Part shown: one piece after another, positions 13,842 to 24,434 of the stretch | Position numbering within the stretch: the first letter of the stretch is position 1 | Layout of the letters: each line of letters starts with the position of its first letter | Origin: Cantharellus purpuraceus | Taxonomy: Eukaryota; Basidiomycota; Agaricomycetes; Cantharellales; Hydnaceae | Assembly (NCBI GenBank): GCA_025174535.1 | Contig: JALBUN010000045.1 | Location: 2,852,001-2,916,000 of the forward strand | Direction: 5' to 3' | DNA length: 64,000 nucleotides | The notes under the pieces: model-generated | What the model was told of the DNA's origin: nothing | Databases searched by the model: none | Seen by the model: only the letters and a program-made list of their open reading frames with translations | Program-made: the position numbers and the translations under genes

Positions 13842-14224
13842 CCAGAAAGACAAAAGCAGGATATACCTGCGCTTGTATCAAATAGCGAGAGGGTTAATAT
13901 GGGATATTGTAATTTATTGTCCCCATGCATCATTTGACTTGGATAGAGCTTGATGATCGGGAATACGCTTTGCTCCCAAGCTATCTATGGCATACAAAAC
14001 AGGGAACAACCATCACGCCTCCTTTCACCATTTTGCTTATGTAGTTCAATATTTATTTAGGTTCTCCAACTTTCATCCATTCCTCAAATGTGCGATCTTG
14101 TGGCTGCAGTAAACCATGAGTTGCAAGTATTCGCCAGCGTCACGGGAGCACTGCTGTCATACCTCTATGTCCACACTCATCTGTAGTTTTTATGGTAAGT
14201 AAAGGTTGATAGCGTTCTCGCGGG

Positions 14225-15916
14225 TTAACTTGCCGGATGGTCTCCAAATTGACTTAAATCGCCAACAGCTGCTCCAATCTCCCAGAGCCTCTTTGCATAA
14301 CGAAGGGATTCAGGTTCCCAAGATTTGGCCACGCTCTTTAAATCTCGTGGGTTATCTTTCAGAACGGTATGCAAGCGAAGTGCATGATCCGCTGCCTGAT
14401 TCCTTTTACAAGAGGTGAAATTTGCAGTTGTCGAAGGAGGTTATTAAGATTTAGATACTTACGTGGAAGCTGTTGTGTGAGGCCTCGCCCCGCACAAAGC
14501 ATCTCCAACGAGCAGAACGTGGCCGTCATGAAATACAGCAGAGGGAGCCATAATGTCGGTGACGAGCTGGACAAAGGGGTGCTTCGTCTTCATTACCACC
14601 TTTTGAAATCGACGTTTCAGACAGGTTGGGGAACAAGAACTAAACGACTGGCCTCAAGACATTGCGGGGAGAGATTTTCCCGTGCCCGGGGATAAATCTC
14701 GTCCTCGATGACGGTCTGGGGCACATTTCCCGTTGTGATAGAATAAGGTCGTCGTATTCCATGCAGTGCAAGTACCTTCAAAATGAGTAGGTTTGACAAA
14801 GCGATAGACAGACGCCTTTATCCGTCATGACTTTCTCCAGGTGATGCCCTTCGGGATATGTATTATACCATACAAAATTAATGTGACGCTGTCCGGGAGT
14901 CGTAGATCCACCAGGGCCAGGTATTGCTAGTGGCGCGGTGGACAACGTGGAGTTCATAAATGGTACGCTACACCAAAGTAATTTTTGCACGCACTATAGC
15001 AAAGGAACTGGCTCTCCTTGGCGTGAATGAACTAGGTGGTCACGTTAATACAACTAACGAGCTTCAAGGGGTTGAGCATATTGACACTCAGTGAATGGAC
15101 AAGAGCGTTTGAAGTCGCTGGTTCCAAGTCAGATTCTGGAACTCTTGACGGACGAATATTTAGTTGACGCAGAGACTGTGACGACATTATTACCCTTACA
15201 ATCCGCGAAACGCCAGATACCCCGAGGATGTTCTTGATAACCCCGGAAAGTATGCTTCTCGGGAGGATGAAGAAGCCCCTTCGGCACAGACAAAGAGATC
15301 CGTTTGAATGCGGCCGTTCTCTCCGCTCACATCGCGGTAGGTAACGTGAACTGTCTCCAACTTGGCATCATACGAGTGGGAGATGACTGTGCGCCCCATA
15401 AAATAGTGCGTCATATTATCTTCATGAGCAGCCGCGGCCGCATTCTTAATGTATCCATCTTGAATATGGCCGTCAAGATTGGCGCGAAGGGTGTAATAGA
15501 GCTGAATTTGAATAGTTACTGAAGCACAAAAATTCCCAGCTGAGCTACCAACCTTGTCCCAACTAGCCATTTCAAGGTTGATATTCTCTTCCATCATAAT
15601 TGAACCGTCTCTATTGAAGAATTGTCGTCTACCCGCAGGTACAGCAATTTCTGTTTCAGTCTTGTCAAACAATCGGAAAAATGCCGTGGACCATCGTCCG
15701 AGTACGATTCCTGCTCCTTGGCTCTCTACATTTAGCGATCGTTCCAGCACAGTAACACTAACATCAGTAGCCTGAGCGCCAACTGATGGTCTCAGATGCT
15801 ATGCACAAAACATACCTATACCCCAAGTCCTTCAGCACGATTGCGACCATCAAACCTGAAAGTGAGCCTCCAGAGACGACAGCTGTGGGAGGAGCATAAG
15901 CCGCAGCCTCTTCCAT
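14225..15916 (-). CDS. FAD-dependent monooxygenase (2,6-dihydroxypyridine 3-monooxygenase-like)
   Basis: Flavoprotein hydroxylase of the aromatic-ring monooxygenase group. The chosen start, at 15916, reads MEEAAAYAPPTAVVSGGSLSG, which contains the dinucleotide-binding Rossmann motif VSGGSLSGL. Exon 1 (15816-15916) joins exon 2 (15553-15757) as DLGYSVTVLERS; exon 3 is 15200-15501. Later pieces carry YTIPGPGGSTTPGQRHINFVW (junction near 14940), NVPQTVIEDEIYPRA, KTKHPFVQLVTDIMAP and the second FAD motif GHVLLVGDALCGARPHTTAS near 14490. The protein ends near LSQFGDHPAS with a stop at 14225-14227. Frames can be joined throughout, so it looks intact, but several borders between 14580 and 15140 were fitted by eye. 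The substrate cannot be told; the 2,6-dihydroxypyridine label marks the subfamily only. Confidence 0.75.
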
Positions 15917-16287
15917 GGGAGTTCGCAGGTTTAAACTAGGTCGTGGCTGAGCGCTGAAAGACTTCGCTTCTTATATATACTGGTATGACGTCGATGCAGC
16001 CACAGGAGATCCCACGTTGCGTTAGTCACATGGCCCGCCGATGAACTGTCCCGAGCTTTGATGGAACGCCAGTCGTCATTCAAGGTTAGTTGAGAGACAT
16101 GAGCACAATTGAATTTATACTCGCCAAGCACCGTGCCAAAGGCAAGGCCCGGCATGGTATTGCGTGCGAAATGAAGGGAATAGGTATCCCTGGTAGGGTA
16201 TGGAAGAAAGGTACATGGCAGGGAGACTTCTCTAACAGATAGCACCTGACCTTGCCATTGCACAAGCTAAGTAAAGTGCTTTCTACT
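15917..16287. other. Promoter region of the monooxygenase gene and GRC3 3' flank
   Basis: This 371-bp spacer lies between the monooxygenase start and the GRC3 stop. It contains a TATA-like tract (ttatatatac, 15972-15981) at a suitable distance upstream of the minus-strand start at 15916. An open frame spanning it on the minus strand shows no family features. Confidence 0.4.
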
Positions 16288-18942
16288 TCATGCCATCTGT
16301 CCCCTCCTCATCAAGTTCTTCCTTACTCTTCTCCTTGCTCCACCGATAGCACCCGGCTCATCTCTACCCATCTGTAGGTACGGCACATTTCCCCATTTGA
16401 CCCCTGCGACACCATCGTCGGGTCCTTCTCGATAGTCGAGCATACCCAAAACAGGAAGTTCAAGCTCACCTTTAACAAGAACATGACACTTGGAAAAAAA
16501 GGCAGGGAGGACTGGCGTAAGGATGTGGAGCGTTTGTGTTGCGGCGTTCACACCTCTGATGAGAGCGAGTCCCGCACAGTGGGAAGTGTTTGGCAAAGGA
16601 GCGGGTGCCCCTTGCATATACGGCCACAAGGAATCTCCACTATCAGTCTCCATCGCACGATCCTCATCGCAAACCAACGCCACGACCCCGCAGTTAAGTG
16701 CGTGTTCCAGCTCCTCTGGGATAACATCCTCAAACCCTGCACCCACGAGGACGAAACGCTTGATGGCTTCTTTGCAGTCCACCTCCCATGGTGCACGGGC
16801 ACATAGCGGTAGTTCTGTTGACCAGGCTTTGACCTCCCTTCCCGAGGAAGGAAAAATGGAATGAAAATATGAGAGCATCGAGAGGGAGCGGTGGTCAGCA
16901 GGTGTATAGTACGCTGCTAATGGTGACGACAGAATCGGTCGAATTATGTGTAACTGGGTATTGGAAGGGTGGATACGCTGGTTGCGTTGACGAGGAAACG
17001 CAGCTGTCTGTGCCTCCAGATCAAAAACATCCGTCGCTTCGACAATTTCTTCAATCTTTCGCAAAAGATCGCCTCCAAGGCCTTTAACCCAACCTTGTGT
17101 GTTCACCACAAGGGGAACAAAGGTATCCAACAGATTGTCGTTTTCTTTCGGCTGACTGTCCTGTACATCCTCATCAGAAACATCGTCATCTGTCCATGTA
17201 TCTTGGTATGTATATTGAACGTCCAAGCGGTAGGTGTGAACCAACGCCTCAATACAAGCTAAGTAGTGCGACGGGCTGGAGCGCGGCGTCGAATGCCCTA
17301 CATAGTGCGCGCGGTACGGAATGGCAGGGTGTGTGAATGGGGGTCCTGTCAAGCGCACAAATCAATGCAACTGCAGGGCACTCACGTCGAAGTACGTACC
17401 AAAAACAGGCCTCGTGATAACATGTAAGGCAACCATACCTCCAGGAGTAAATTCCGATTGTCCCAGATCGCATTCTAAAAATGCGACGCGTCGATACCTG
17501 GTTTACAAATATGTTAGAACAACAGATTAACATCCAGGAAAGAAAAACGCTGAAATGTACAGAAGGCGACACGACAGTTGAGAAATGAAATCACCGTGCG
17601 GTCAACCGATTCAACAATGTACGTGCAAATGTGCTTTTCCCGCACTTTTTTGGGCCCTTTATGAGGGCAACGAATGACCGCTTCTCCAAGAAGGATGTGA
17701 GGTCATTCGAGGTCGAAATTGACGGAACCACAGAATCTAACGATTTATCCCATGATTCTGGCATCAAGAACTGCTGCAACTGTGAACGAGGTCGAGAGAA
17801 AAGGTTGACCTTCACCATAGCACATTAACAAAATGAATATGAAATAATGCATTTACTATATGCGTACGCACGGGATGGAACCCTTCTACACCAATCGCAT
17901 TCTCTGCTTCTGTTTCTCGTACATCGGGGACAACATCAAAAACGCCGTCAAATGTTCGACAGACCTTGCCAAGGCCTTCCACTCCGGATACGAGAGGACA
18001 AATAATCAGGACACTATCTGAAGCATTGATTGCATTTAGTATTTGACGTGGGGGGCTCTTCCATTTTGAGTGAATCAAGTAATTAGCTTCCCCCTCAATG
18101 CTGGATGTTTCAAGAGCTTCTATAGATGCCAGCGGACTAGAACGTGGCGAAAATACACGATGAGAGCGCAATGACGGCCGGAGAGGTGTTCCCAAAATCG
18201 TAATGGCCCCTTGAAGAAGGGTGATGCAGGTAGCGCCAACGAATGTGAAGGAATGTCCGGGGGGAAGAAGTATAAGTGTACAAGACACAATACCAGCAGC
18301 ATTGGGAACGTCCAGCTTCTTGAGATCGTCACTGGTGAGCCTGAAGCAATTTATATCCACCTCTGGGACAAATATTCGACGTGATAACCCATAGCTTGTT
18401 TCCGGGTGTTTCCTCCGCGACTCCGGATGATCATTCTCCTGTCCTGATCCACTCCCGTCTTCCTCGGAGGAGTCCAAGACAGGTCTACTAGGAGAATACC
18501 TTCTACTTGGACCGGGATCCTCAGATATAAACCTACTGACCACACCATCTTCAGGACCAGAATCCTGGGCTGGTTGGCTAGGTGAGTAACCCCTTGAACG
18601 GGGCATTTGTGACTGCAGGATATCATCGTCCCCGTCCTCGAACCCTTCTATAGGCTGTTCGGCTTCAAAGTATCGCGTACGCCCAATATCAGCATTTGTT
18701 AGCCTTTTCATCCTTTTCTGGGGCATATTTCGATGAGTATCCCGTATCTTTGCTTTCCTTTTCCGCGGAGTAGCAGCTTCCGAATCAGACGTGACAAGGT
18801 TCGCTGGAGAGGAGGGTTCTAATTCATAAGTCGATAATGGCATCCTCGACACCTCCTTCCTCACATCTTCACGCGATGTTGGCTGATCCTCCTGTTGTTT
18901 CGCAGCCTGTGCAGCTTTCCTCGCGGCAATCGCGCTCAGCAT
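16288..18942 (-). CDS. GRC3: Polynucleotide 5'-hydroxyl-kinase GRC3 (NOL9 homologue)
   Basis: Grc3 phosphorylates the 5'-hydroxyl end made by the Las1 nuclease during ITS2 removal from pre-rRNA and is a Clp1-type P-loop kinase. Exons in coding order: 17872-18942, 17595-17809, 17400-17497, 16288-17345; 2442 nt, 813 residues. The N-terminal 200 or so residues are charged and low-complexity with repeated SPS motifs. LLPPGHSFTFVGATCITLLQG is a typical Grc3/Clp1 N-domain strand set. The Walker A motif GPKKCGKST is in exon 2. RVAFLECDLGQSEFTPGG, across the exon 2/3 border, is the Clp1-family signature, followed by PLVVNTQGWVKGLGG. All junctions stay in frame. It shares a very short divergent promoter with TSR2, another ribosome-assembly gene. 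Confidence 0.92.
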
Positions 18943-18995
18943 GAGGTCTGAATGCAGAAATGAGAGGGCTGTGTTTAAAACTCCGCTTCTGCAGT
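18943..18995. promoter_or_regulatory. 53-bp divergent spacer between GRC3 and TSR2 start codons
   Basis: The two start codons face away from each other with 53 bp between them, so the core promoters and 5' leaders must overlap each other or the neighbouring coding sequence. No clear TATA box is visible. Coordinate transcription is an inference. Confidence 0.6.
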
Positions 18996-19598
18996 ATGGC
19001 CAGTTCCTCCTCTACGCCTGCAGCCTCACCCGCGCTTGTATCATTCGCTCGTGGCACTATCGCGACACTTACTCTCTGGCCCGCGCTCCGGATAGCTGTT
19101 GACGGAGGCTGGGGTGGCCCTGAATCCCAACAAAAGCGAACGTGGCTGGCGTCTGCGATCGTGGACGCTTTCGAGGATGCTTCCAACAAGAACGAGCCCA
19201 TTCCCGACGCGATATACGTGGAGGAGATGTTGCTGCAAGCCTTGTCAGACGAATTTGGCGTTCTGATTGAAGATGGCACGTCCCAGCCCGTGGCGGCGGG
19301 CATTGTGAAGCTGTGGCAGGAGATCATGCATGAAGGGAAGCCGGACGGCGTTGCCCGGCTGGAAACTTTACTGGAGAAGTCGAAAGGGAAAAAGGTAGTC
19401 GTTGATGAGAAGGATGCGAGCGATGAAGAGTGCCAGTGGGAGGATGATGATGATGACGAGGAGGGAGACAGCAGTGAAAGTGAAAGCGAAGATACGCCAC
19501 AGCCATTAGATCGACCACGAGAAAAGGCTCGGGAAGAACCAGAAGTAGACGAGGAGGGCTTCACGATGGTTAAAGGTCGGGGAAAAGGGCACCGATAA
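18996..19598 (+). CDS. TSR2: Pre-rRNA-processing protein TSR2
   Basis: Tsr2 is the escortin that carries ribosomal protein eS26 to pre-40S particles. This is a single-exon frame of 200 codons from ATG 18996; 18960 is an in-frame alternative, but it would overlap the promoter. The N-terminal domain has the family features FARGTIATLTLWPALRIAVD and GGWGGPESQQKR, then a helix with LQALSDEFGVLIEDGT. A central acidic tract, EDDDDDEEGDSSESESED, precedes the C-terminal EEGFTMVKGRGKG, typical of Tsr2. Length and layout match the family. It is head-to-head with GRC3. Confidence 0.93.
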   Translation: MASSSSTPAASPALVSFARGTIATLTLWPALRIAVDGGWGGPESQQKRTWLASAIVDAFEDASNKNEPIPDAIYVEEMLLQALSDEFGVLIEDGTSQPVAAGIVKLWQEIMHEGKPDGVARLETLLEKSKGKKVVVDEKDASDEECQWEDDDDDEEGDSSESESEDTPQPLDRPREKAREEPEVDEEGFTMVKGRGKGHR

Positions 19599-20249
19599 TA
19601 GTGAGCAGTGGATTTAATTCTTCTCTTCAACAGCCAAAAGTCTGATCTAATATCCGTGTAGGCAGTGTATTCATCACTGCCATGTCTTCCCTCACAAAAG
19701 TATAAGTCTCCTAATGGAATCTGACGTCCAATGATGCGCATTTTGGGTCTGAGGAACTCGAAACTATCTTTTGCCTCAAGTCTCTCCCATTTTGCGTTCC
19801 CTTTCGAAGACCAAGCGATTGATTTCTAGCGGCTCATATTTATAAGTTGCTGACATCGGAGGGAAACCTGATAATATCCACCAACCATTCAACTTATCAA
19901 ATGCTTGCTCCAATTATTTTTATCCCTTGCAATAGAAATGCGGCTCAAGCCCTAGCCGTGCCAGCTGTAGCGCGTTACGAAAGGCTGCATGTCCTTTTTA
20001 GACATTGAAATACTGAATTTCATAATCTTGTCCGGCAAGAATTTAGGGTTTCCCTCAATACATCGGTTACGTCACGGTTGTTCCTTCGGATGTCACTCAA
20101 CATAGCTCACAAGTTCATACCTCTTCCGAGTTGCAGCATGCTGCGCGCGTTCAACACGATATAGCCCACCCTCCCTTGCACATCAACCATCGGGCCCATT
20201 GGACCACATCACAAATATGAGATTTACAGATCAGCAGACATTGAATTAA
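19599..20249. other. Intergenic region left of the seven-TM array
   Basis: No coding signal. The stretch from about 19870 on resembles the region at about 52970-53440, left of the last array member (shared blocks such as ccttgcaatag and aaggctgcatgtcct), so it is part of the repeated spacer of the tandem array. Confidence 0.5.
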
Positions 20250-21300
20250 TTGTCCTCATTGACTGGGGACTCGTGTGTAGCAGCTCCCTGGGACTTCATT
20301 TCGGTAACAGCATCCCCCCTCTCCCTTCCCCCACGCCAGGTTCAGTCATCGCAGGTCGCTACTGCTACACTCATGGCAAATGCTGCAGGCCACGCTGCTG
20401 GTTCGGATAAGACCCCGCTAGCACCCTGTTGTGGCAAAGGATACGTCATATTCAGTAGCCCATATCCCTGTTGTTGCTACAATGGTGGCATCCCAGAATA
20501 TCTCACTGACCCAAGAACTGCGCCATGGGCTGCATCTGCTACTACTGCTGATTCCCACCGCTGTGCCACTGAAAACTTGACTCTCCCTATCCGTTCCATA
20601 GTCGGATGTTCATGCGGGAATAGCACAAGGACAGTGAGATAAAGCATGCCCATGATATGGGGGGCTGCGAGATCGAATGCATCTGGGTTGAAATTGATGA
20701 CTGTCGTGGAAAGCGCGCCAGTGATCACCAGTATCGTTTGGGATATGGCATGGACTAATAGCAGGAGTATAATCACACGCAATGTCGTTGATGATCTGCG
20801 AAGACATTAATCCAGAGTCGTGATTTGATCAAATGGGCCGTGATATACCGTATCTGACGTGCTTTCTTCGCCACAATAGCCATCGGAATGAAGGAAGAGT
20901 CTTAGCCACGCACAAAGAAAGAGACTCGCCACTATATAAAATGCAATGAGCGTGTACAGCAGGTCATTTGTAGCCGTGAGTTCAGTGGCCTCCTGAGCCC
21001 TCTGTAAAGACAGGACGGATGGCTCAAACGGCCTGGGCGCAGCTAGCTGACAGGACAACCATCAAAAAAGCAAGAGGGGATGATATGATCATGAAGTGGA
21101 ACAAATGAAGTCCACTTTTATTCAGGTTCTTGCTGTTTGGTCTTTTTCCGCCGTTCGCCAGGTAGCAATCCCGTGTTACAACGTAGCTCAGAAACATTGC
21201 AGGCTCGGACCGGTCGTACAAGAATGACCTAGCTACAAGAATCTCAGTCTTTCCACGATACATATACGTTGCTGCGCTGTTTAACCTAACATCCAACACG
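20250..21300 (-). pseudogene. Truncated relic of the seven-TM Gln/Pro-tail family (copy A)
   Basis: The minus strand carries pieces of the same protein as at 21442-22853: a fragment with LLYTLIAFYIVASLFLCAW near 20900, LLLLVHAISQTILVITGALSTT near 20730, and a tail region near 20460. The pieces lie in different frames, the Gln-rich tail is scrambled, and the first exon (signal peptide and first two membrane segments) is absent, because sequence homologous to the middle of the gene abuts copy B's 3' end near 21300. It is best read as a decayed duplicate. Confidence 0.75.
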
Positions 21301-21441
21301 GATAACTCACAAGTTGATGATTTTTCCGAGGTACAACATAGGATCAGGCCATGAAATCAGTCAATACATCATATCTCAAGATGGAAACTTTTTTCACTTC
21401 CCACCATGCACGACACGTACCCTCTGCTCTCTTGAAACAAG

Positions 21442-22853
21442 TCAAGCATTCCCAGTCGCCGGCACCTGTGTAGCAGGTTCCTGGGATTTCTCAACAACAG
21501 GACTTCTCCCCGCCATGCCAGGTTCAGGCAACGTAGGCGACGGTTGCTGCTGCTGTTGCTGCACATACTGCTGTTGGCCAGGCTGCTGGTTTAGATAGTA
21601 CCCACCAGCACCCTGTTGTGGTAAAGGATACGTCTGGTACGGCATATTTGATGGTGCATATCCCTGCTGCTGCTGCTGCTGCTGTGGCGGCATCCCAGGA
21701 TATCCCCACTGACCTGGGAACTGAGCCACAGGCTGAGGCTGATATACAGGATATCCACCACCGTACTGCTGAAAACCCGACTCTTCTGGACCGTTCCATA
21801 ATCGGATGGATAGGAAGAAATAGCACAGGACGCTGACGACGATGAAGTAGAATATGCCTGGTACGAAGTTGGACGCAAAGTCCGATGCATATGGATCTAG
21901 ATTGAGGGTCGTGGTGGGAAGAAGGGCAACGGCAAGGAGGATCACAAATATCATGCGGGATATGGCACGGACCAATAGCAAGGGTACAATCGCGAACAAC
22001 GTTATGTTGATAATCTACGACGACGTATATCACTGAAATTTGCAATTGCACGCAGGGATTGAATGTAATTACATACCGTATCTGATCCTGCCTTCTTCCG
22101 CGCCACGACAGCCATCGGAATGAGAAGTATGGTCGCCACCAGATAAAATGCTATGAGCGCGTACAGAAGCTTATCTGCAACCTTATCCCTGGCCTCCGCC
22201 TCTGTGATGGACAGGTTGACAAAGTCGGAAAGACCCTGTCTCGCAGCCGCCAGGACAACGATCAGAAAAGCAAGAAAGTATTGTATGATCATGAAGGGCA
22301 AAAGAGGTAATCCACTTTTATTCTCCCCGCCTGACCCTTTGCTGTCGTATGTCAGGTAGCGATCTCGTATCACAAATGCAACCATCAGAAACATCGCGGG
22401 CTCGGACCAGTCGTAAAATAATGTCCAAGCTGCAGAATTGAACAGTCATTCGTACAAAAAACATGGTCCCCCAAAGCACGAGTCCCCACCTGTATTGATA
22501 TTCTCAAATCCTCTATTTGAGATAACCAAGTCTCCAAAACCATCGGTAAGAAAGGAAACCACGATGGAGACAACAGCTAGCACAAAAGCGATGAACAAAA
22601 CCAACAAAGCAACGATGGCAGCTATGCCAGGTGCAATGTGTTGGGATCGAACGCGGAAGGTGAATGAGATGGCGATGGCAAGCTGAATGAGTGTAGCAAC
22701 AGCAAAGAACGCGTTGATACCAATATTAGCGTCCTCGATTGGGGGGGCATCAAAGATCGGGGTGATTCCACTGTCACCAAAACCTTGAGCTGCTGCTCTG
22801 CGTGCCGATACAGACAACAATGACGCGGCGAGAAGACGCATGGCAGATAACAT
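21442..22853 (-). CDS. Seven-transmembrane protein with Gln/Pro-rich tail (copy B, intact)
   Basis: I cannot assign this to a named family. Exons in coding order: 22490-22853, 22077-22429, 21442-22014; 1290 nt, 429 residues. It begins with a signal-like peptide (MLSAMRLLAASLLSVSARRA, then AAQG). Seven hydrophobic segments follow: about residues 42-60, 72-102, 123-143, 163-183, 208-230, 242-272 and 285-306. A hydrophilic tail of some 120 residues is rich in Gln, Pro, Gly and Tyr, with Q runs and a repeated YP-Q-QG pattern. This topology is receptor-like, but no G-protein-coupled-receptor motif is recognised, so that is only inference. ATG 22853 is the first in frame and starts the signal peptide. 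Copy C shares the same exon borders. Confidence 0.8.
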
Positions 22854-23456
22854 GGTGGTAGGAGACACAGGACAAAACTATATTGTACAGAGAAGCGAAC
22901 TCAACCCACATAACTGACGCGCCAAGCAAAGCGGTGTCCATTAGTTCTGGTCGGAGTTTGAATTGGTGGTTATTCATAGGGTATTCATAGAGCCTTTGGC
23001 TCCTTATGGTTAGCTATTGTAGGCTCCTCGGTAACGTTATGGCTCATATTTAGCTCGTACTTCTCGTGACAGGAGGGCATCCTTGTGGACTTAATCAGTG
23101 CCGTTGTCAGCTAAGCAACGGCTCCTACGTATATGGATATATACGACGTCTGGTTATTCTTTTTCTTAAGGCTATTATATATCGCTCGGGGGCCAACGAG
23201 CAGTGAATGGATAGGCGTTTGACACAGCTTCCAGACTCCAAGACAATCATGCGACACATCACACTGCTGCAACTATCACAAAGCACCAAGAGGTTTAAAG
23301 TTCCTGACCTCCCTTACATGTCCGTCATCCAAACCCATTACATAATCTCATCAAGAGGTTGATCAATCCTTCATAGCAATGTCTGTTCCTCAACCTGAAG
23401 TGTCTCTTCTGAAGTGTCATGATGCAAAATGCTGCAATGCACTAATGTGCTGCTTG
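22854..23456. repeat. Upstream spacer of copy B, repeated beside the other array members
   Basis: This noncoding stretch resembles 52300-52760 (upstream of copy C), sharing blocks such as gcaaaatgctgcaatgcacta and tcatcaagaggttgatcaatcc, and more weakly 56225-56445 (upstream of copy D). Its right end is broken at 23457 by the LTR of the oldest Gypsy element. Confidence 0.6.
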
Positions 23457-23833
23457 TGTTATGACTATATTCATTAACACCCATCCAATCCACTCAGATC
23501 CCTGCGTACATGAAATCTATACTCCATTTGGAAACCATTACATCTCCATTTAGTCTGTCCAATTTTCACCATTGATCTCGCTCATCCACCTCTGGTTCCA
23601 ATTGATGCATCAGCATCACCATAGGAACCCTCCCCATCAGACTTGGACATATTCATGTAAGGCCATTGGCCTCGGAGACCCATCACCAGAGTGATTATTA
23701 TTAGATTTCAAATATGTATTTAAGTTGCCTGACTGGGGACTTCATTCCCCAGTTTGAATATTGAATCATGCCTAGCTTCTAAGTCTGATCCAAACTGTCT
23801 AAGTCATACTCCGTCTCTGAAATCTTGGACGTG
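23457..23833 (+). repeat. 5' LTR of oldest family-1 Gypsy element (element 0), left part
   Basis: Starts TGTTATGACTATATTCATTAA, the terminus of the family-1 LTR in coding orientation. It is interrupted at 23833 by element 1 and continues at 47239-47386, ending GTGCGTAACA. The parts sum to 525 bp, matching the 529-541 bp of the other family-1 LTRs. Many CpG sites of the other copies are TpG or CpA here. Confidence 0.85.
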
Positions 23834-24374
23834 TGTTATGCACTAGGTCCGATTGGGGGTCAGAGATTGGATCAGAGGTTGGGTTGGAGGTTGGGTTGGA
23901 GGTTGGGTTGGAGTTGGAGTACGTTGTAGGGGTCGGAACAGACTTGGCTTCAGCTTATGTGCTGCGCCCTCACTAATACCGGTGTCCGAGATTTCGGAGA
24001 CAGAGGACGACTTTAGAGAGTTAGGATCAGACTTAGGAGCTAGGTGTGATTCGATATTCGAACTGGGGAATGAAGTCCCCAGTCAGGCAACTTAAATACA
24101 TATTTGAAATCTAATAATAATTACTCCGGTGATGGGTCTCCAAGGCCGACAGCCTTACGTGAGTATGTCCGAGTCCAACGGGGATGGATGTCTAGGTTCC
24201 TATGGTGATGCTGATGCATCAATTGGAACCGGAGGCGGATGGGTGGAATCGGTGGTGACAATCGGACAGGTAAATGGAGACATAGCGGTTTCCAAATGGA
24301 GTATAGATTTCATATGCGCGGGGATCTGAGTGGATCGGATGGGGATCTGGGTGTTAATGAATATAGTCATAACA
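23834..24374 (-). repeat. 3' LTR of element 1
   Basis: 541 bp, TGTTATGCACTAGGTCC to ATAGTCATAACA on the plus strand. It is 12 bp longer than the partner LTR because the short repeat ggttgggttgga has one extra unit near 23890-23910. It contains the hairpin actgggga..tccccagt at about 24061-24082. Confidence 0.92.
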
Positions 24375-24434
24375 GTATCTCTCCATTTAAGGCCGAGCCC
24401 CTGAGGCCTCATGTCCGTGGATTGAATAGGTGAG

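Noticed and set aside
13520..13933. 137-codon minus-strand acidic frame
   Set aside because: Shadow of the Ser/Thr-rich PMT2 tail.
15931..16263. 110-codon minus-strand frame between the monooxygenase and GRC3
   Set aside because: No domain, and it occupies the expected promoter of the monooxygenase gene; composition is not protein-like.
21540..21720. Possible CRISPR-like or microsatellite array (ctgctg runs)
   Set aside because: These are Gln codons of the seven-TM protein tail, not a spacer-repeat array.
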